A stretch of 64,000 bases of DNA from Termitomyces sp. T153 (Eukaryota; Basidiomycota; Agaricomycetes; Agaricales; Lyophyllaceae), in contig JACKQL020000152.1 of assembly GCA_018296165.2 (NCBI GenBank), positions 1 to 64,000 of the forward strand, read 5' to 3'. Numbering within the stretch: the stretch's first letter is position 1; every line of letters begins with the position of its first letter. Below the pieces are notes generated by a model. It did not search any database. It saw only the letters and a program-made list of their open reading frames with translations, and was not told the origin of the DNA. A program made the translations under genes and the position numbers. Shown here in pieces: positions 1 to 12,060 of the stretch.

Positions 1-443
1 AGCCTGATTCTTGCCTCGTACTTTCTAATTGACATCATCAACGTTGTACGACCCAGGAGGGCAATATTACACGTTGAGGAATCCCTGATGAACGTCATGG
101 ATCTGTTCCATAACATTGAACGCATCTGCGACGCACGCGACGTACAAGAAATAAGGACCCTCCTCAATGAGTAAGTCAATTATCCTCTCTTGATGTTTGT
201 GTCCTGGATCAGATCACGTATTGCACATATAGTTTACAATTGCGCATGCTCGCCTTCAAAGAGGAGGAAATCCTGGCATCATCTGTTTGGACTGAACTCT
301 GTCTCTTCTTTAAAAGACATATTCTCGCATTAAGGAGATATTCGAAGGATATTAATGCAGTCCGTGATAAGATTGAAGTATGGTTGAATTCATATTGTTA
401 TATATCGGAAACTCAACTATCCGTAGTTGGCAAAGATACATAA
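1..443 (+). CDS. 3' part of an unrecognised protein gene (partial)
   Basis: An open frame runs from base 1 to about 170, where it meets a strong donor (GTAAGT at 171). An acceptor (ATATAG) ends at 232, and the frame continues in phase to a stop at 441-443. The joined peptide is hydrophobic at its start (SLILASYFLIDIINVV) and then helical and charged (QLRMLAFKEEEILASS, LCLFFKRHILALRRYSKDI). The 5' part lies outside the window. I do not recognise the family. A further intron near 377 (GTATGG) would change the last ~20 residues, so the C-terminus is uncertain. That this is a real gene rests only on the good intron and the frame carried across it. Confidence 0.45.
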
Positions 444-3400
444 GGAGCGAGTACGTCTGGGCACGACAGATAACAGGAATCGCGCAAGATATGACTCCAT
501 TAGCGGAGAGACAGTAGTCTGACCAGGATAGGAACTGACATGTTGGTATGGTATGTCCTCGAGTTGTCCATAAGAGAAAGTACTGAAGAGAGAGCAAGGA
601 TAGCGTTGTGATCTGGTAGAATACTGAGACGGGCGCTCTTCAATCTTGATTGGATCCTATCATTTATCGACAGGGTCGAAGCACTCTTATTTCCCAGTTC
701 CTTCAATGTAAATATGTATCTGAATGGACGGAAACCACAGTAGCATTTTAGAGCGTCAGGGTCTCAAATTGAAGCCAGCTTCGGGTGATGTTGTCGTGTT
801 ATAAGTATACCGATCTGAAAAGCCACTTGGCACAACTTGGCAGACGGCAGGGCAAGTTACGATGTGTCCGGAGAAATTCCGAAGATTGGATGACGTATGC
901 TACGGACGTCCCGGCGGCTGCGATCACAGATAATGGATAGGGCGTTGCGATCACAGATAATGGATAGAGGTGGGCCACATATTTCCGATTTTTTTTTCGA
1001 TGGATCCGCTCGTTCAATTTTTCCCAGACTCTGATATCATAATCTACTTTGCAGAAGGAGTTGATTGCACACTTTTTTGAGATTTTTAAGATTTTTTTGG
1101 CGTTCCAGCCAAATTTTGGAGCATGCAAGAAGTTTTTGACCGTTTCCGGACAATTGGCTCGTGGAATCTTACTCAATTAAGTCCTAAGATACTGTACAAA
1201 CACTGAGATATTAAATCCGAAAGGATGGTGGGAAAATTGGTTGCGTGAACTTGTCGAGTTCGCTTGTCCGCGACTGTAGCCATAATTCTGTCCCCAGTCA
1301 ACTCCTCACATACCAATCAGGACACAAAATTTGCAAGAAATTCCAGGCAGGCTCTGAAGCAGTCACTTGAGCCTCGCACCCTCAGGCCAGTAGGAACGTC
1401 ATTTCTCAGACTTCAACTCTTTGACGCCCACTACCTCACCACCTGCAATAGTCCATCGAGTGTACCCCAGCTCATATCAAGGCTCAGCGCTCATTGTGCA
1501 TCGCGGGCTCTGGTATATCGCATGGTATCGAGTCATAGACGAATATTCTTCTTCCGGAAAACCTGAGGCACAACAACCAGCTTAACAGTCGGTCCTGACT
1601 CCGCGACCGTGACACTGTAATCGAATTGGTTTGAACTTCCAAGCTCCGTCTAAGACACAGCCTGTCACAAGTATACACATGCTTGTTCGGAAGAGAATTG
1701 AGTCTCAGTAGATTTAAGAAAGAATGACATGCGACTTGTGAGACCAGCGCCCATTCGGCGTTCGGAACGGATATCCCTTTCCTTACTTATAACGTTGTAT
1801 AACGTGGTGAGAAATATTCGCTCAAAACTGACAAGTCGATGTATATATCTTAGTCGAACCCTCGCCGAATCGAACCGCCTTGGTCGCCGAATCGCCACGG
1901 CCACCAAAAACGGGACAACATGGCACGCGTCCCTGTATCCTCGATGTGTACACTTTCATTTTTCATTTTTCATTCATAAAGTTGTCTTGACTCATGCAAT
2001 CCGTGACTATATTCCGGTGCATAAGATATTGCTAGAATGAGAGTAGTGAGAGTAAAGAATAATCATTCCTTCCCAGCCTGGATTGAGTCTTTGAAATTCG
2101 CCTGTGCAAGGCAAGGAAGTTCAATATAGACGATCTATTTTCGGACAAGCGCTGCAGCATGCCACTTATATCTTTCACGAACTTGATGGAAGTTCCCATT
2201 AAGAGGGTAATCCGAAGACTCTTCAATTATTTTTGCCCTCTCCAGGTGCTTCTTGTGTATAATCTCTCGGACTTGATCCCGATTTGTGCGAACATCCTTT
2301 GCAGGTAAAAAAGTCCATAAATCTTAAGAATAGAAAGTATAGAAAGGAGGAATTATGTAACTAGAATCGAGGTATTCAACACAAGATACATCCGATACTC
2401 TTCGGGACAACCGGCATGGATGTTTATAGAATCGTAATTCCTGAAACTTGGCACCAGAAAAAGAGAATTGCAGCGGGTAGAGAGAGCTCTGATCGCTTTT
2501 ATCGTTCAACAATACTACGGGTAGGTAGTTGTCAGCTGTCATCCGTTTTGAATGTGATACAAGGGCGCATCCTCTCAGAGTCTCATTATCGTGGCGCACC
2601 TTGTGCTTCGTTTACTTTCCAAAGCGATCATCTCAGTAACACCTCCCGCCTGACCAAGAGTCCTGCTAATCAACACTAGATGAGCACGATCCATCTGGCT
2701 AGGGTTTCAAAAAGAATTGAGACCGTTCCAGGATGGAGGATGGAACGCGGACTTACAGATAGCCCAATGTTTGAAAACAATTTATTGAAGAATAGGCTTC
2801 AGGTAGAACAGAGAGCAGGAAGACAGACACTGGGAGCGCTTTTGCGGGGTCATATGTTGATCTCGTCATCACAAAAGGGCTCTTCCCGTACGACAGAATT
2901 GTGGAAGGGCTTGAAATCTGCTTTTTTGTGAGTACGCGATCCTCACCGCCTAGAACCCAATCAGGTAGCTTCTCTATTGTGTATACAAGAGGACGACATC
3001 AGAAGGTTCAACATGTGAAGCTGGAAAATGCACTGGCAGAGGATCCACACGAGGGCGAGAGCAAATGGTGCACATTTTTCGCCCATGGCAAGTCCGTAAC
3101 GAACGCAAACTGTCTGCGGAATGATAATGATTCCGAATCCACGGCGAGGCTCAAAGCCGTCGTGTTAGGCACTGTTATACGCACTCTTTGAATGAAACTT
3201 GGATATCATATTAGCACAGTAAGGTTTCATAAAACACGTACCCAAAAATGACTAGGCAAGTGTTCAAGGTGATCAATGATCTGGAAGGTAACGATTTATC
3301 AGTACTCACTAATTGCTGTTGTAGAAGTAGCCACTGTGACAATTCTCCCGCTAATCCAGCATGAAAATCTCGGTCACGAAGGTATACGGAGCAAAAGGGT

Positions 3401-4580
3401 AGAGCGCATGGCGCTGTTCAGAAACCATAAGTAAACTATCATTGATGACCGATTAGAAAGGTGAGGATCTATGTCTCATTTCCTAGCTATTCTAATCACC
3501 ACTACACAAGAGCAGAACCTTGACTGCAACTGAGGTGATCGAAGCGGTTACAGTGCTTACCACGAAATGACATCCTCCTCAAATGAGATGTAGAATAAGG
3601 AATAAAACTGTCTAAAATAATGTCTAACATGGCGATAATCTTCGCGTTGCGCTGTTCGTACAGATTTTCGGAAGAGAAGACGTAATCGAACCCCCAGGAG
3701 TCCAAGTGCCTGAACAATAGCAAGCAGAACATCATATATCAAAGTCCATATACCCAGCATGTACCTCCAAGAAGAACGAGGACAGCGCTCACAATTACAT
3801 GAAACCAGAACTCAGGCCTGAGGCGAGTATAGTCATGCTCCAGGTCTATGCTTGCGGCCGCTGTCTGCCAGTATCACATGGGATTGGAGAAGACAAGGTC
3901 ATTCCTCGAACCAAGCACCAAAAGAGCCATAAATCAACTTCAAACCGGGTTTACGTAATGACATGACATCATTAACTTGGCGTTGTTTACCAAGTCGGTT
4001 GTCAGCCTCCGGTGCTTCATGGTGAGCATCCTCGTGTTCAAGGTGTTGCAATTTTAGAGACTACTCGCAGATATAGCATCTAGCTGCACACACACGTACT
4101 ACAACAGTGAAGCTGTAAGCAATCGCAAGTCGTATGCCGCTTTGTGTGCCGCACTTCCGAAAGAGTGATAGTGTGCCGAGCTTCTTCACACGTGGTCCCC
4201 TGAGCACGATTGAATTACATATTAAGATATTTCAGACCTTCCTCTCTTGTTTAGTGTCTATCACCATCACCATCGACTCATATGGCTTTATCTGTTCCCG
4301 AATCGAAAGGACTCGTGAATCGAGCACTCGAACGCCATCACATCAGATGGTTTTTCCGAGTCTCAGACAATTTGCAATTGCTACGCACTGCCATATCTTT
4401 TTCGTAAAAGTTCCTGCTACTTTGAATGCCCATAACTTGATTTGTCAAAATATCGCTTATCAACTACACCGGTGACCACTCAAGAAGGAATCGAGTTGTC
4501 AATTTAAATTTCTCTAAAATTGCACATGCCACGAACTTGTAAACATTCACTTTCTCTTAGCGCATACATACACTTTGACA
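444..4580. other. long intergenic stretch without a convincing gene
   Basis: Only short overlapping frames occur, none with a recognisable domain or a chain of splice sites. A 27-bp tandem duplication lies at 920-967 (core ATCACAGATAATGGATAG, twice). At 3557-3800 on the - strand there are hydrophobic segments in different frames (for example LLAIVQALGLLGV) that could be the remains of a multi-pass membrane-protein gene, but no continuous model can be built. Confidence 0.5.
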
Positions 4581-4583
4581 AAA

Positions 4584-4594
4584 CTTATAAAGAG
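4584..4594 (+). promoter_or_regulatory. TATA-like box upstream of the inositol kinase gene
   Basis: The sequence CTTATAAAGAG lies about 165-175 bp before the preferred ATG at 4759 and about 80-90 bp before the earlier in-frame ATG at 4672. It is the best core-promoter match in the 5' flank of this gene. Confidence 0.4.
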
Positions 4595-4758
4595 CCAGGT
4601 AAAACGATCCACGAGGTACCATCCACATCTTTCGCTGACAACGCGCTAGTACACACATAGGTTACGCTTTTATGATCCGCTGTCCATCAGCTGTCGCCGC
4701 TCGACATCAACGAGAACATACGCTGTGCTGGGGCGCTTGGTTACATCCACAAGCCAAC

Positions 4759-5751
4759 ATGAACACGAATGCGACCTCTGCTTCCCAACCTCATCCATTT
4801 AGAGTCATTGGACATGCTGGAATGCGCACGACCCCTGATGGATCGCTTATCATCAAGCCTTCTTTCCCCGCCGAACTTCGTTTTTACGAGACTCTCATGA
4901 TGGATCCATACATTGCAGTAATGCGCCCATTCGTACCCAGATTCCTTGGAACACTGCCAGGAAACTCAGGCCTGGCAGACGACGCTGCACAACTGAGCGG
5001 AATCAGTATACCACCTGGAAGGACGGAGTTCATAATCCTAGAGAATCTTTGCAATGCGTTCAGCAAACCAAATACTCTAGATATCAAGCTCGGCACCGTA
5101 TTCCACGATGACAAGACAGATCCAGCGAAGGTGCTTAGGATGCAGAGGACATCGCGCGAGACGACGTCACTGAGGACGGGGGTTCGACTCACAGAGTTCC
5201 AAGTACGTGAGATGATTAATCACATCCGTATATGTCGGGGGCGGTGCCAATTGAAAGGGTTTTACTAGGTGTACGACACCAAGACATCACAGCCTGTCTG
5301 CACGCCAAAGTCGTACGGCAAGGCGATCAAGGAATCAGAATTAGCCAAAGGTTTCGCACAGTGCTTCCCAGTCTATGGCGAACCGTCGTCGTCCACGCTC
5401 GGCCTTCCACGAAGGCTTCTAGTACCTATCCTCCGTGGAATACGAGAATCAGTAGCACGCATCCGCGAGATATACTCTTCCCTCGAAATGCGAATAGTTG
5501 GTGGGAGCCTGGTGATCATGTACGAGGCAGATTGGTGTCTAGCTGAAGAAGGTCTCAGGCGACACTCGTTACAGCCATTGGATGAGCACAGAGAGTCTGG
5601 GGTCCGGCGTCTTCCATACCTCGTTAAAATCGTGGACTTTGCGCATACTCGTGTCGGTCGCGGGCTGGGTCCCGATGAAGGCGTCCTGCTGGGATTGAAC
5701 ACAATGTTGAAGTTGCTGGATGGGAGGATAACGGAGTTGTCATATCCCTAG
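4759..5751 (+). CDS. ARG82: inositol polyphosphate multikinase (IPK family)
   Basis: Two exons, 4759-5202 and 5269-5751, joined in phase 0 across a 66-bp GTACGT...CTAG intron, give 308 aa. The family signature PxxxDxKxG is present as PNTLDIKLG (residues 104-112). Also visible are the early IIKP lysine, the ILENL hinge, GGSLVIMYEAD in place of the usual SSLL segment, and the C-terminal VDFAHT metal-binding motif followed by GPDEGVLLGLN. The family phosphorylates inositol phosphates (IP3 to IP4/IP5), supplying precursors of IP6 and pyrophosphates; in yeast Arg82 also acts in transcription control. Length fits IPMK rather than the much longer IP6 kinases. An in-frame ATG at 4672 would add 29 residues, but the one at 4759 has an A at -3 and begins the conserved region. 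The gene symbol is by analogy with yeast. Confidence 0.9.
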
Positions 5752-5757
5752 AAATAC

Positions 5758-6487
5758 ACTCCATACGTATTTATTATAAGAACGCTGATAGCGGAATTTT
5801 CCATGGGGACTACTCGGACGGCGTTATCTATGGACCCGCACTTTCTTGAATCAGGCTTGGCTCAGCCTTCGTTTCCACATTTTGATCATGATTTGGATGA
5901 AAACACGGACCACGTTGCCGTGGTCCTCAACGCTTTCGTCATCTACGATGCAACCTATCGGAGTTTCCGTCGTAATCTCTGACCCGTGGCTCTCCTTGTC
6001 TCCATACATGATAATATTGGAACGTCTTCCTTGATTCTGACAAGAACATCGACTTCCTACATGAACAGGAGATACTCAAATAAAACAAGTAAAAGAACTT
6101 GTTTGCCTTCCAAGTTTGATTCTATCCAAGCACTGGGTAGGCCATCATCTCAACGCTCTGATACTTATGCATGCTCAATCATATATCAGTTCTCGGTGGC
6201 GATTGTGGTGAAGGGGATGACAATCTATCTTTGATGAACTTAGAGCGACAGCGTGGCAACCGCCCTACCGCGGAAATCGGTGCCGGTGTGGGAGATCCGC
6301 ATACCTCCATCTTGCAATTGTAACCGTCCGCAAGCAATAGCAAATACCCATGAATTGGATTGTTGTCCAGAATCCCAAGTAAAAATGTTTACTAGACTAT
6401 TTGATATAAACTATCATACGTCCCGTTGCACATACAAGATATATAGTATCGATGCTATCGCTCGACTGTTGCATACTATGATGATGT
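5758..6487. other. intergenic; one doubtful short frame
   Basis: This is the 3' flank shared by the inositol kinase (+) and P1 (-), which converge here. A 59-codon ATG frame at 5803-5982 on the + strand (starting MGTTRTALSMDPHFLESG) has no recognisable feature and is not called as a gene. Nothing else is seen. Confidence 0.5.
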
Positions 6488-8064
6488 TCATCGCGAATAT
6501 TGTGGTGGAATAATGATGGCGCTACGCAATTCACCCGTGAGCTCCCTGTGTTGGTCTTCCAGTGCCACCAATCGTTCTCTCAGCATTGTCACCTCTTCTT
6601 CCACCGTCCCCGTCCTTATCCCCGTCCCCGTCTCCATCCTCGTTCCCGTTTCCACCCCCATTTCCATCCCTGTCCTAGTTCCCGTCCTCGTCCTCGTCCT
6701 TGCCCCCTTCTTCTTCCCTGTTCCCGCCCTCATCCTCTTCCCTGTCCCTGTCCCCGCCCTTAGACTGTTTACAGAGTCACCTCTTTCCAGATCCAACTTC
6801 TGATCCATTGCTAGAGCGACAACCGACTGTCGAGTCAACTCTATGACCCGGGTGCCGCTTGTCCCGTCAGCTGCCCTCTCGTGCTGAAATTCCTCTGATT
6901 CAAATGAAGCGGTTGAAATCGAAAAAAGTAAGATGGGTTTCCAGACGCACCTTGTTTGCTTATTGGCTGAAGATATCCCTCATCCGAGATAAATGGGTTT
7001 GCGTTCCTAAGTTCTCTTCGGTGGCGGCGCCGGCGGCACCAAATCCACGAGGCGATGAAGATGGACGACAGTATCAGGAAGGCGAAGACGCTTCCAAGCA
7101 CCTCCCCCAAAAGAGATCCTTTGTGTCTTTCAGTATGCTCGGAACTGGAGGTGTGGGTTGGAGTGATTGCAGTGGCTATTGTAGCGGTAGATTCTGAAGT
7201 AGTTGATAGATTTAATTTGGTACTTGTGGATACAGAAGGAAGGGAGGTAAGTGGCGAGGAGGTGGATCCTGTAAATTTAGATAGTGTAGATGAGATCGGA
7301 GGTGGAGAGAGCCTCGTAGATGGGGACTCTGTGGGAATGGGAATGTGCGTAGTAGCGGATGAATCTGTAGTGGCTGTAGTTCGAGTTTGACTACTTCAAA
7401 CATGTGAGTCTTGTCGGTTGTGCAACGATGCATCCATCAACTGCCTACGTTGTGATTTTCACAGTTTCCGATTCCTGATGTATGGAAGTTGGTATTGTTG
7501 TTTGTTTAAGCATTGTTTTTGTGGACGACGAAGTAACTGGGGGTTTTTCGAGTTCAACCGGGTTAGAAGCGATAAGTTCTCCTGTTGCTCTAGCAATTGT
7601 CTTCAGCTGGACATCATGCATTCGCGGCACAACTCACGAGTCAAGAGCCCGGACGGAGCACGTCACACTGTAATTGTGTCAATCATAGAATGAGGTGTTC
7701 ATTAGTACTACGTGCGGGAGTTCCAATCCGCTGGGGAGTGCCTTTGATATTGAAGCACGACGCGAACTAGATGCTTGTGTGTTGATGGTTGCTGGATTGA
7801 AAAGGAAAGGACCACTGAAGCCTTCGCTGCAAAAGCCGACTTCCAGGTCAAAATTTGTCGGATCATCCTGCGAAGAGATCCAAGAAATTTCAAGAGAATC
7901 GCCAGGAAAAGTGAAAGAAGGGTTTAAGAGTTCAAAAGCCTCGACAACGGACAATAACGAGAGACAACATCTGAAGAGGGAATGTCAAATACTGCAGACG
8001 AAATCTTGAGAATGTTAACGCACAATTGTAAGATATTCACACCTGTCCCGCGGTGAGGGGACAT
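6488..8064 (-). CDS. P1: KNH-like single-pass membrane protein with PPxY tail
   Basis: Six exons: 8064-8024, 7970-7716, 7667-7638, 7589-7449, 7393-6951, 6894-6488; 438 aa. Order of parts: signal peptide (core NILQLCCLSLLSVV), an Ig-like domain with the Kre9/KNH-type pattern PGDSLEISW...DDPTNFDLEVGFC, a 30-nt exon carrying a Cys, a long Ser/Thr stalk, one transmembrane helix (VFAFLILSSIFIASWIW), CRRRRHRR, the motif PFISDEGYLQP, a low-complexity RT/GT dipeptide run, a coiled coil (EEEVTMLRERLVALED) and the terminus PPQYSR. The ATG at 8064 is chosen because it is conserved in P2, P3 and P5. The second donor is GCACGT where paralogues have GTAAGT; a GC-AG intron keeps the frame, the next GT does not. 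The role is inferred: a wall-associated sensor or adhesin. It converges on the inositol kinase gene. Confidence 0.75.
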
Positions 8065-9498
8065 GATGAACTCGAGTCAGTGTGTGAGCATTTTCGAATC
8101 CCTTTAAGACAGTGATGCAAATAAGAACGGGTCGATAACGGCCGAGATATTGATTTAACAAATTACAACCATCGCCAATCTGGTCGGTGTGGAGATAGAT
8201 GATCATCAATATTTTTGATCCAACGGTCGTATCGCATTCTGTAGAAAGGAGCTCCAGAGTAACAGAGCTCCAAGTTAGTAACATGTTGATGCACATAGAA
8301 AAGTCCATGATACTCGTTTTAATGACATTGTAGAAGCCAGTTGTAACTAAGCATTGCTGCTTCAAGAGTATGGGTATGTTATGATATGTCATTTCATTTC
8401 ACTTGATGGGTTGAAACAGACTTAGCCTAAGTGTTGGGAACACTAAAAGAGTTGGTGCCAGATTCAGGGATTGTGATCAACATCCCTAGACTTCAAGTTT
8501 ACTTCTAAAAGTCTATCGCCGACAGCGGAATCAGTGGGCACGGTGCCCTCTTATGCAGGCGTATATCCTCTGATAGACGAATGTGGTCAGCTTACGGTTC
8601 TCTCTGAGATTGAATATAAACCTAAGTCGGCTGTGGCTGGCCGTTGTATTACGAAGGATGATCAGTCTTCCTGAAACTGCCAAGCAGCCGGTTGTAGGAC
8701 GGGTGTGGGTGTACAGGAGTGCAGATGACAATGCGGAGGCGATCCTCCGGTCGTGGCGACGTCAGTACCTCTTAAGATAGCCTTTTCCCGGACGAGGTAC
8801 TCCACTGCTCGTGACATCTCTGTAGAGTCCAAAGTGTTGTTCCGATACTGTCGTAGGAAAGTCAGGCAAGTCATGATCAAAAGATGCTGTCAGTCATGCA
8901 GTATTGATAGATTTCATGAATATGAACCATGAAACAACAGATGAGTAACCCTAGAAAATGTTGTTTGTTATCATTTGTGCTCGAATTCCCTTCACGCCAC
9001 TACTGAGTACTGAGCCTTGGGCTCACTCACCTGTAGTGTCGTAGAACTATCGTTCGTGCTGTGAGCACATCTCCACAAGATTACCGCTGAGACCAGATGT
9101 GAATACTCGCGAAGGAGGGTTTGAAATTGTGAGGGAGAGAAAGTGAACACCGGCGATACAGAGGATTGTCAGTTTCCTCAAACCCAGAGCACCTATAATC
9201 GCTGAGGTGGGATCGTCTTGATCGATTTCTGAGGCGGATGTCGTTGCTTGTGCAGTAGGGCTGTTGGATAATATGCAGTGATGAGAAGTGGAGGACCGAT
9301 GCTTGTTGAACTAGTGCTTACTAGTGCTTAGTTTAAGCCTGACCCAAAAGGGATGATGAGGCGCTTATTGCGGAAGACAGTCTTGCAAGTTTCAATCCTG
9401 TCATCGTCTTTTGTACCGGTTTTCGCGGAGGCTTGAGGACTGCCCGGTGATTCACAGGGGAACTAAGCCACAATGAGCAGCTACTGTAGGAAACTGAA
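8065..9498. other. 5' flank of P1; no gene seen
   Basis: No coding region is supported. The first ~150 bp resembles the matching flank of P2 (45343-45490), showing that P1 and P2 are sister copies. It contains the family-specific conserved block at 8821-8882. Confidence 0.5.
8821..8882. promoter_or_regulatory. conserved block upstream of P1
   Basis: A ~60-bp segment containing GTGTTGTTCCGATACTGT and, further on, GTCATGATCAAA recurs 560-850 bp upstream of the start codons of P1 to P6. It is more conserved than the sequence around it. It may be a regulatory site or simply a less-decayed part of the ancestral duplicated unit. Confidence 0.4.
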
Positions 9499-11617
9499 GA
9501 ATATACATTCACTCTTTGGAAATGTGTGAACGAGATGCAACAGGAACTCAAAGATGTTTACGTTCATTGCATTCCGTCAAAAAACTTGAGACCCTGGCTG
9601 TCAATAGTATCGTCTTATCAAGTTACAGGACATGACTGTGTAGATATTCAGGTATCTGTATCTTTGTCAATACAATCTAGATATCGTTACACACACTCGC
9701 TAGAGCTTAGCTTGTATACTTGTGTCTGGAGTAAGTGTAAAGCCTGCATACCCGCCCCGAGCACTCTCTTGAATCAGGGTCGTGTATAGTGGGAGACCAC
9801 CCACAAAGTTGAGAGCTTCAATGCGCTTCCCCGGCACATTTGCGCCTGTGTACCATGACTTCGCGTGTAGATAGAGGCCTTGGGAAAAGAGGTCGGTCAC
9901 GCGCTGGACCCAGGCTTCTGAGGCTTCCCGCGTTGGATCGATGCGGGCATAGTTGTGTTGACGAAGGTAGGTGATACAATCGATGATCCAGTCACCTTGG
10001 AGCTCCTATGAACAGTCAGGGTTTGAGGATTATGTGTTGCTGAAACATAAACTCACAACGCATGTAGGCCCGTTGCAGAACGCTGTGGGACCGTGGGGAC
10101 CGTATGGGAAGAACATATTCGGATAGCCTGCGACTGACATTCCCAGATAAGTCGAGAGGCCCTTTTTCCACTTGTCACCAATAGAGACGCCATCTGTTCC
10201 CTTGATGTCAATCTGAGAGATACTCCCCGTTACTGCATCAAAACCCGTAGCGAGCACGAGCACATCAAACTCATGCACCACCCCATCCCGTGTCTTCACC
10301 CCATTTGGAACGACCTCAATGATTGGGTTTTCGTTGAGGTCGATAAGAGCGACGTTGGACTGATTGAACACTTCGTAATATGATTGCTCCAGACTATGGC
10401 GCTTCACACCGAACGGATGCGGTGGCTTTTCCGGCGCGAGCTTGCGCTGCATCTCGGGGTCCCGAATCCGCTCGAGCACCCTCTTCCTCCAAAATGCATA
10501 CACCTCAGCGTTCACCTTCTCATTACTGGTGATATCATTGCATGAGTTGATGATATAGCGAAACCCTCCCTTGGACCACAGGTCATTGAACAGGAGATAT
10601 CGTTCCTCTGGGGATAGATCAGACGCACCGCGATCTAATTGGTCATAATGAAACCCATTGGTGGTTTGGAAACGGCGTTTGAATAGGATGGGATACATTT
10701 CTTCCTTCATTTTCGTCTGAGTAGCTACACTGACAGGGGACTGATTCATCGGCAATGCGAGATTGGGAGTACGTTGAAACACGATGAGATGAGCCGCGAT
10801 AGGCCCAACTTCCTGTATCACTTGTACACCACTGGCACCTGTTCCAATAATACCGACACGTTTTCCAGCCATATCAACCCCAACTTGGGGCCATAAGGAG
10901 GTATGGTGCACGGTCCCTTGGAAGTTGTCGAGTCCTGGTATGTTGGGAAAGAGAGGTTTGGATGCGAAGCCGGTACAAAGGATGAGGAAGTGGGGGTTGA
11001 CAGTAATTCCGGTGTCGGTGAAGACGGACCAGCGGTTCGTGGTGGCGTTAAAGGAGGCGGAAGTTACTCGAGTGTTGAAGGAGATATCCCGGCTCACGCC
11101 GAGCTTTCTGTCAACGTAATTAAAGTACTTAATAATTTCCTGTCGACCTGGATACTTCTCTACCCAGTTCCAGTCCTTCCACAGCTCTTCAAGGGAGAGC
11201 TGGTAAACTGAGAAGTCGGAGTCTACGCGTGCGCCGGGATAGCAGTTCCAATGCCAGATGCCACCCAAACCGTTACCAGCTTCGAAGAGCTTGACAGAGA
11301 ATCCAGTCTTGCGCAGTTTGTGCAGCTGATAGACACCACTGAATCCTGCACCTACAATGAGGACGTCGAGATTCTGATGACCACTCATGAGGTTTGATAC
11401 TCGAACGATAGTATCGCTTCTCTCCACCTGTTATATTTAAAAGATTCAGTGGCCATATTCCTGGGAATTGTCTGCATAGGCTCAATATGTCCCGCTAGGC
11501 TAGAGCGAGGTATGGGAAAATCGATTTAGAGTTTGATTGTGTGGGAGCCAAAAGACCCACAATCTGGTGACAAAGATGAATGAGCATGACATGTTTGCAT
11601 AAGAAGACCGATCTAAT
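9499..11617. repeat. duplicated monooxygenase block, copy 1
   Basis: This segment aligns, in the same orientation, with 40877-42988. Similarity begins at ATATACATTCACTCTTTGG and ends soon after AAGAAGACCGAT. The right edge of this copy and the left edge of copy 2 both border the transposon island. Confidence 0.85.
9700..11388 (-). CDS. Baeyer-Villiger monooxygenase (FAD/NADPH), copy 1
   Basis: Two exons, 11388-10057 and 10005-9700, with a 51-bp GTGAGT...CATAG intron in phase 0; 545 aa. Features seen: FAD-binding GAGFSG (residues 13-18), the type I Baeyer-Villiger fingerprint FQGTVHHTSLWP (156-167, pattern FxGxxxHxxxWP), the NADPH-binding GTGASG, a late ATGFD motif, and a C-terminal SWYTGANVPGK segment typical of this family. 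The enzymes insert oxygen next to a ketone to give esters or lactones; the substrate cannot be told. The frame stays open 13 codons upstream to a GTG directly preceded by an AACAG acceptor-like site, so a short extra 5' exon is possible. Copy 2 at 41072-42760 differs at roughly 25 residues. Confidence 0.9.
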
Positions 11618-11899
11618 TGTATGACATTATTTATCGTTATTTATTCAACTCTCTACTTTTTACTCGGATGGCTTTGATTACTAAATTTTTACTCTATCTC
11701 GAATCTCTACACGTCTTCTCTGCTGACTCTTTACTCTTTCTACTTAACTTGAGCTCTTTGCTCTTTATACATGTTATTTACCGATGATTTACTGATGAAC
11801 TTAATTTGAAGGGGATCTATTTTATGACCCAAGAATCTTTATGAGCATTTTACTTATTCAACTTTTCACTCCTTACTTGATGCTTGTAGATGGATAGGA

Positions 11900-12060
11900 T
11901 TTAGACATAGTACAATATGCAGTTCTCTTCCATTTGACAGAATTTAGATATTGTCCAGCACACAATTCTCTACTCCTTGAGTGATAGAATTTGCAAATTT
12001 AGACATAGTCCAATGTGCCATTCAACTTTGCTTCTCAAATGATAGAATTTGAATGATATT
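11900..12060. repeat. three imperfect ~55-60 bp tandem repeats
   Basis: The segments TTAGACATAGTACAATATGC, TTAGATATTGTCCAGCACAC and TTAGACATAGTCCAATGTGC each begin a unit that ends near TGATAGAATTTG or a variant. They lie about 900 bp before a TATA-like box (CTATAAAAAGGG near 12817), so they could be U3-type repeats of a decayed LTR. Confidence 0.5.

Noticed and set aside
799..1176. A 125-codon - strand frame
   Set aside because: It has no ATG in good context and no recognisable domain, and it spans the 27-bp tandem duplication at 920-967; too weak to call.
6500..6803. Pro/Val-rich frames on the + strand (PVPVLVPVL type)
   Set aside because: They are the complement of the repeated coding sequence in the tail of P1; the - strand frame joins correctly to the upstream exons.
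7445..7630. Early stop in the stalk of P1 suggesting a pseudogene
   Set aside because: The stop lies inside an intron (GTAGGC at 7448 to TTTGAAG ending at 7394) of the same type as the stalk introns of P4, P6 and P7; splicing restores the frame.
8662..8880. A 72-codon - strand frame upstream of P1
   Set aside because: It overlaps the conserved upstream block, but the frame is broken in every other copy of that block.
11389..11427. A GTG start 13 codons upstream in the monooxygenase genes
   Set aside because: Non-ATG starts are unlikely here; the extension is preceded by an acceptor-like AACAG and, if coding, would belong to a separate 5' exon that I could not find. The ATG at 11388 (and 42760) begins just before the FAD motif.
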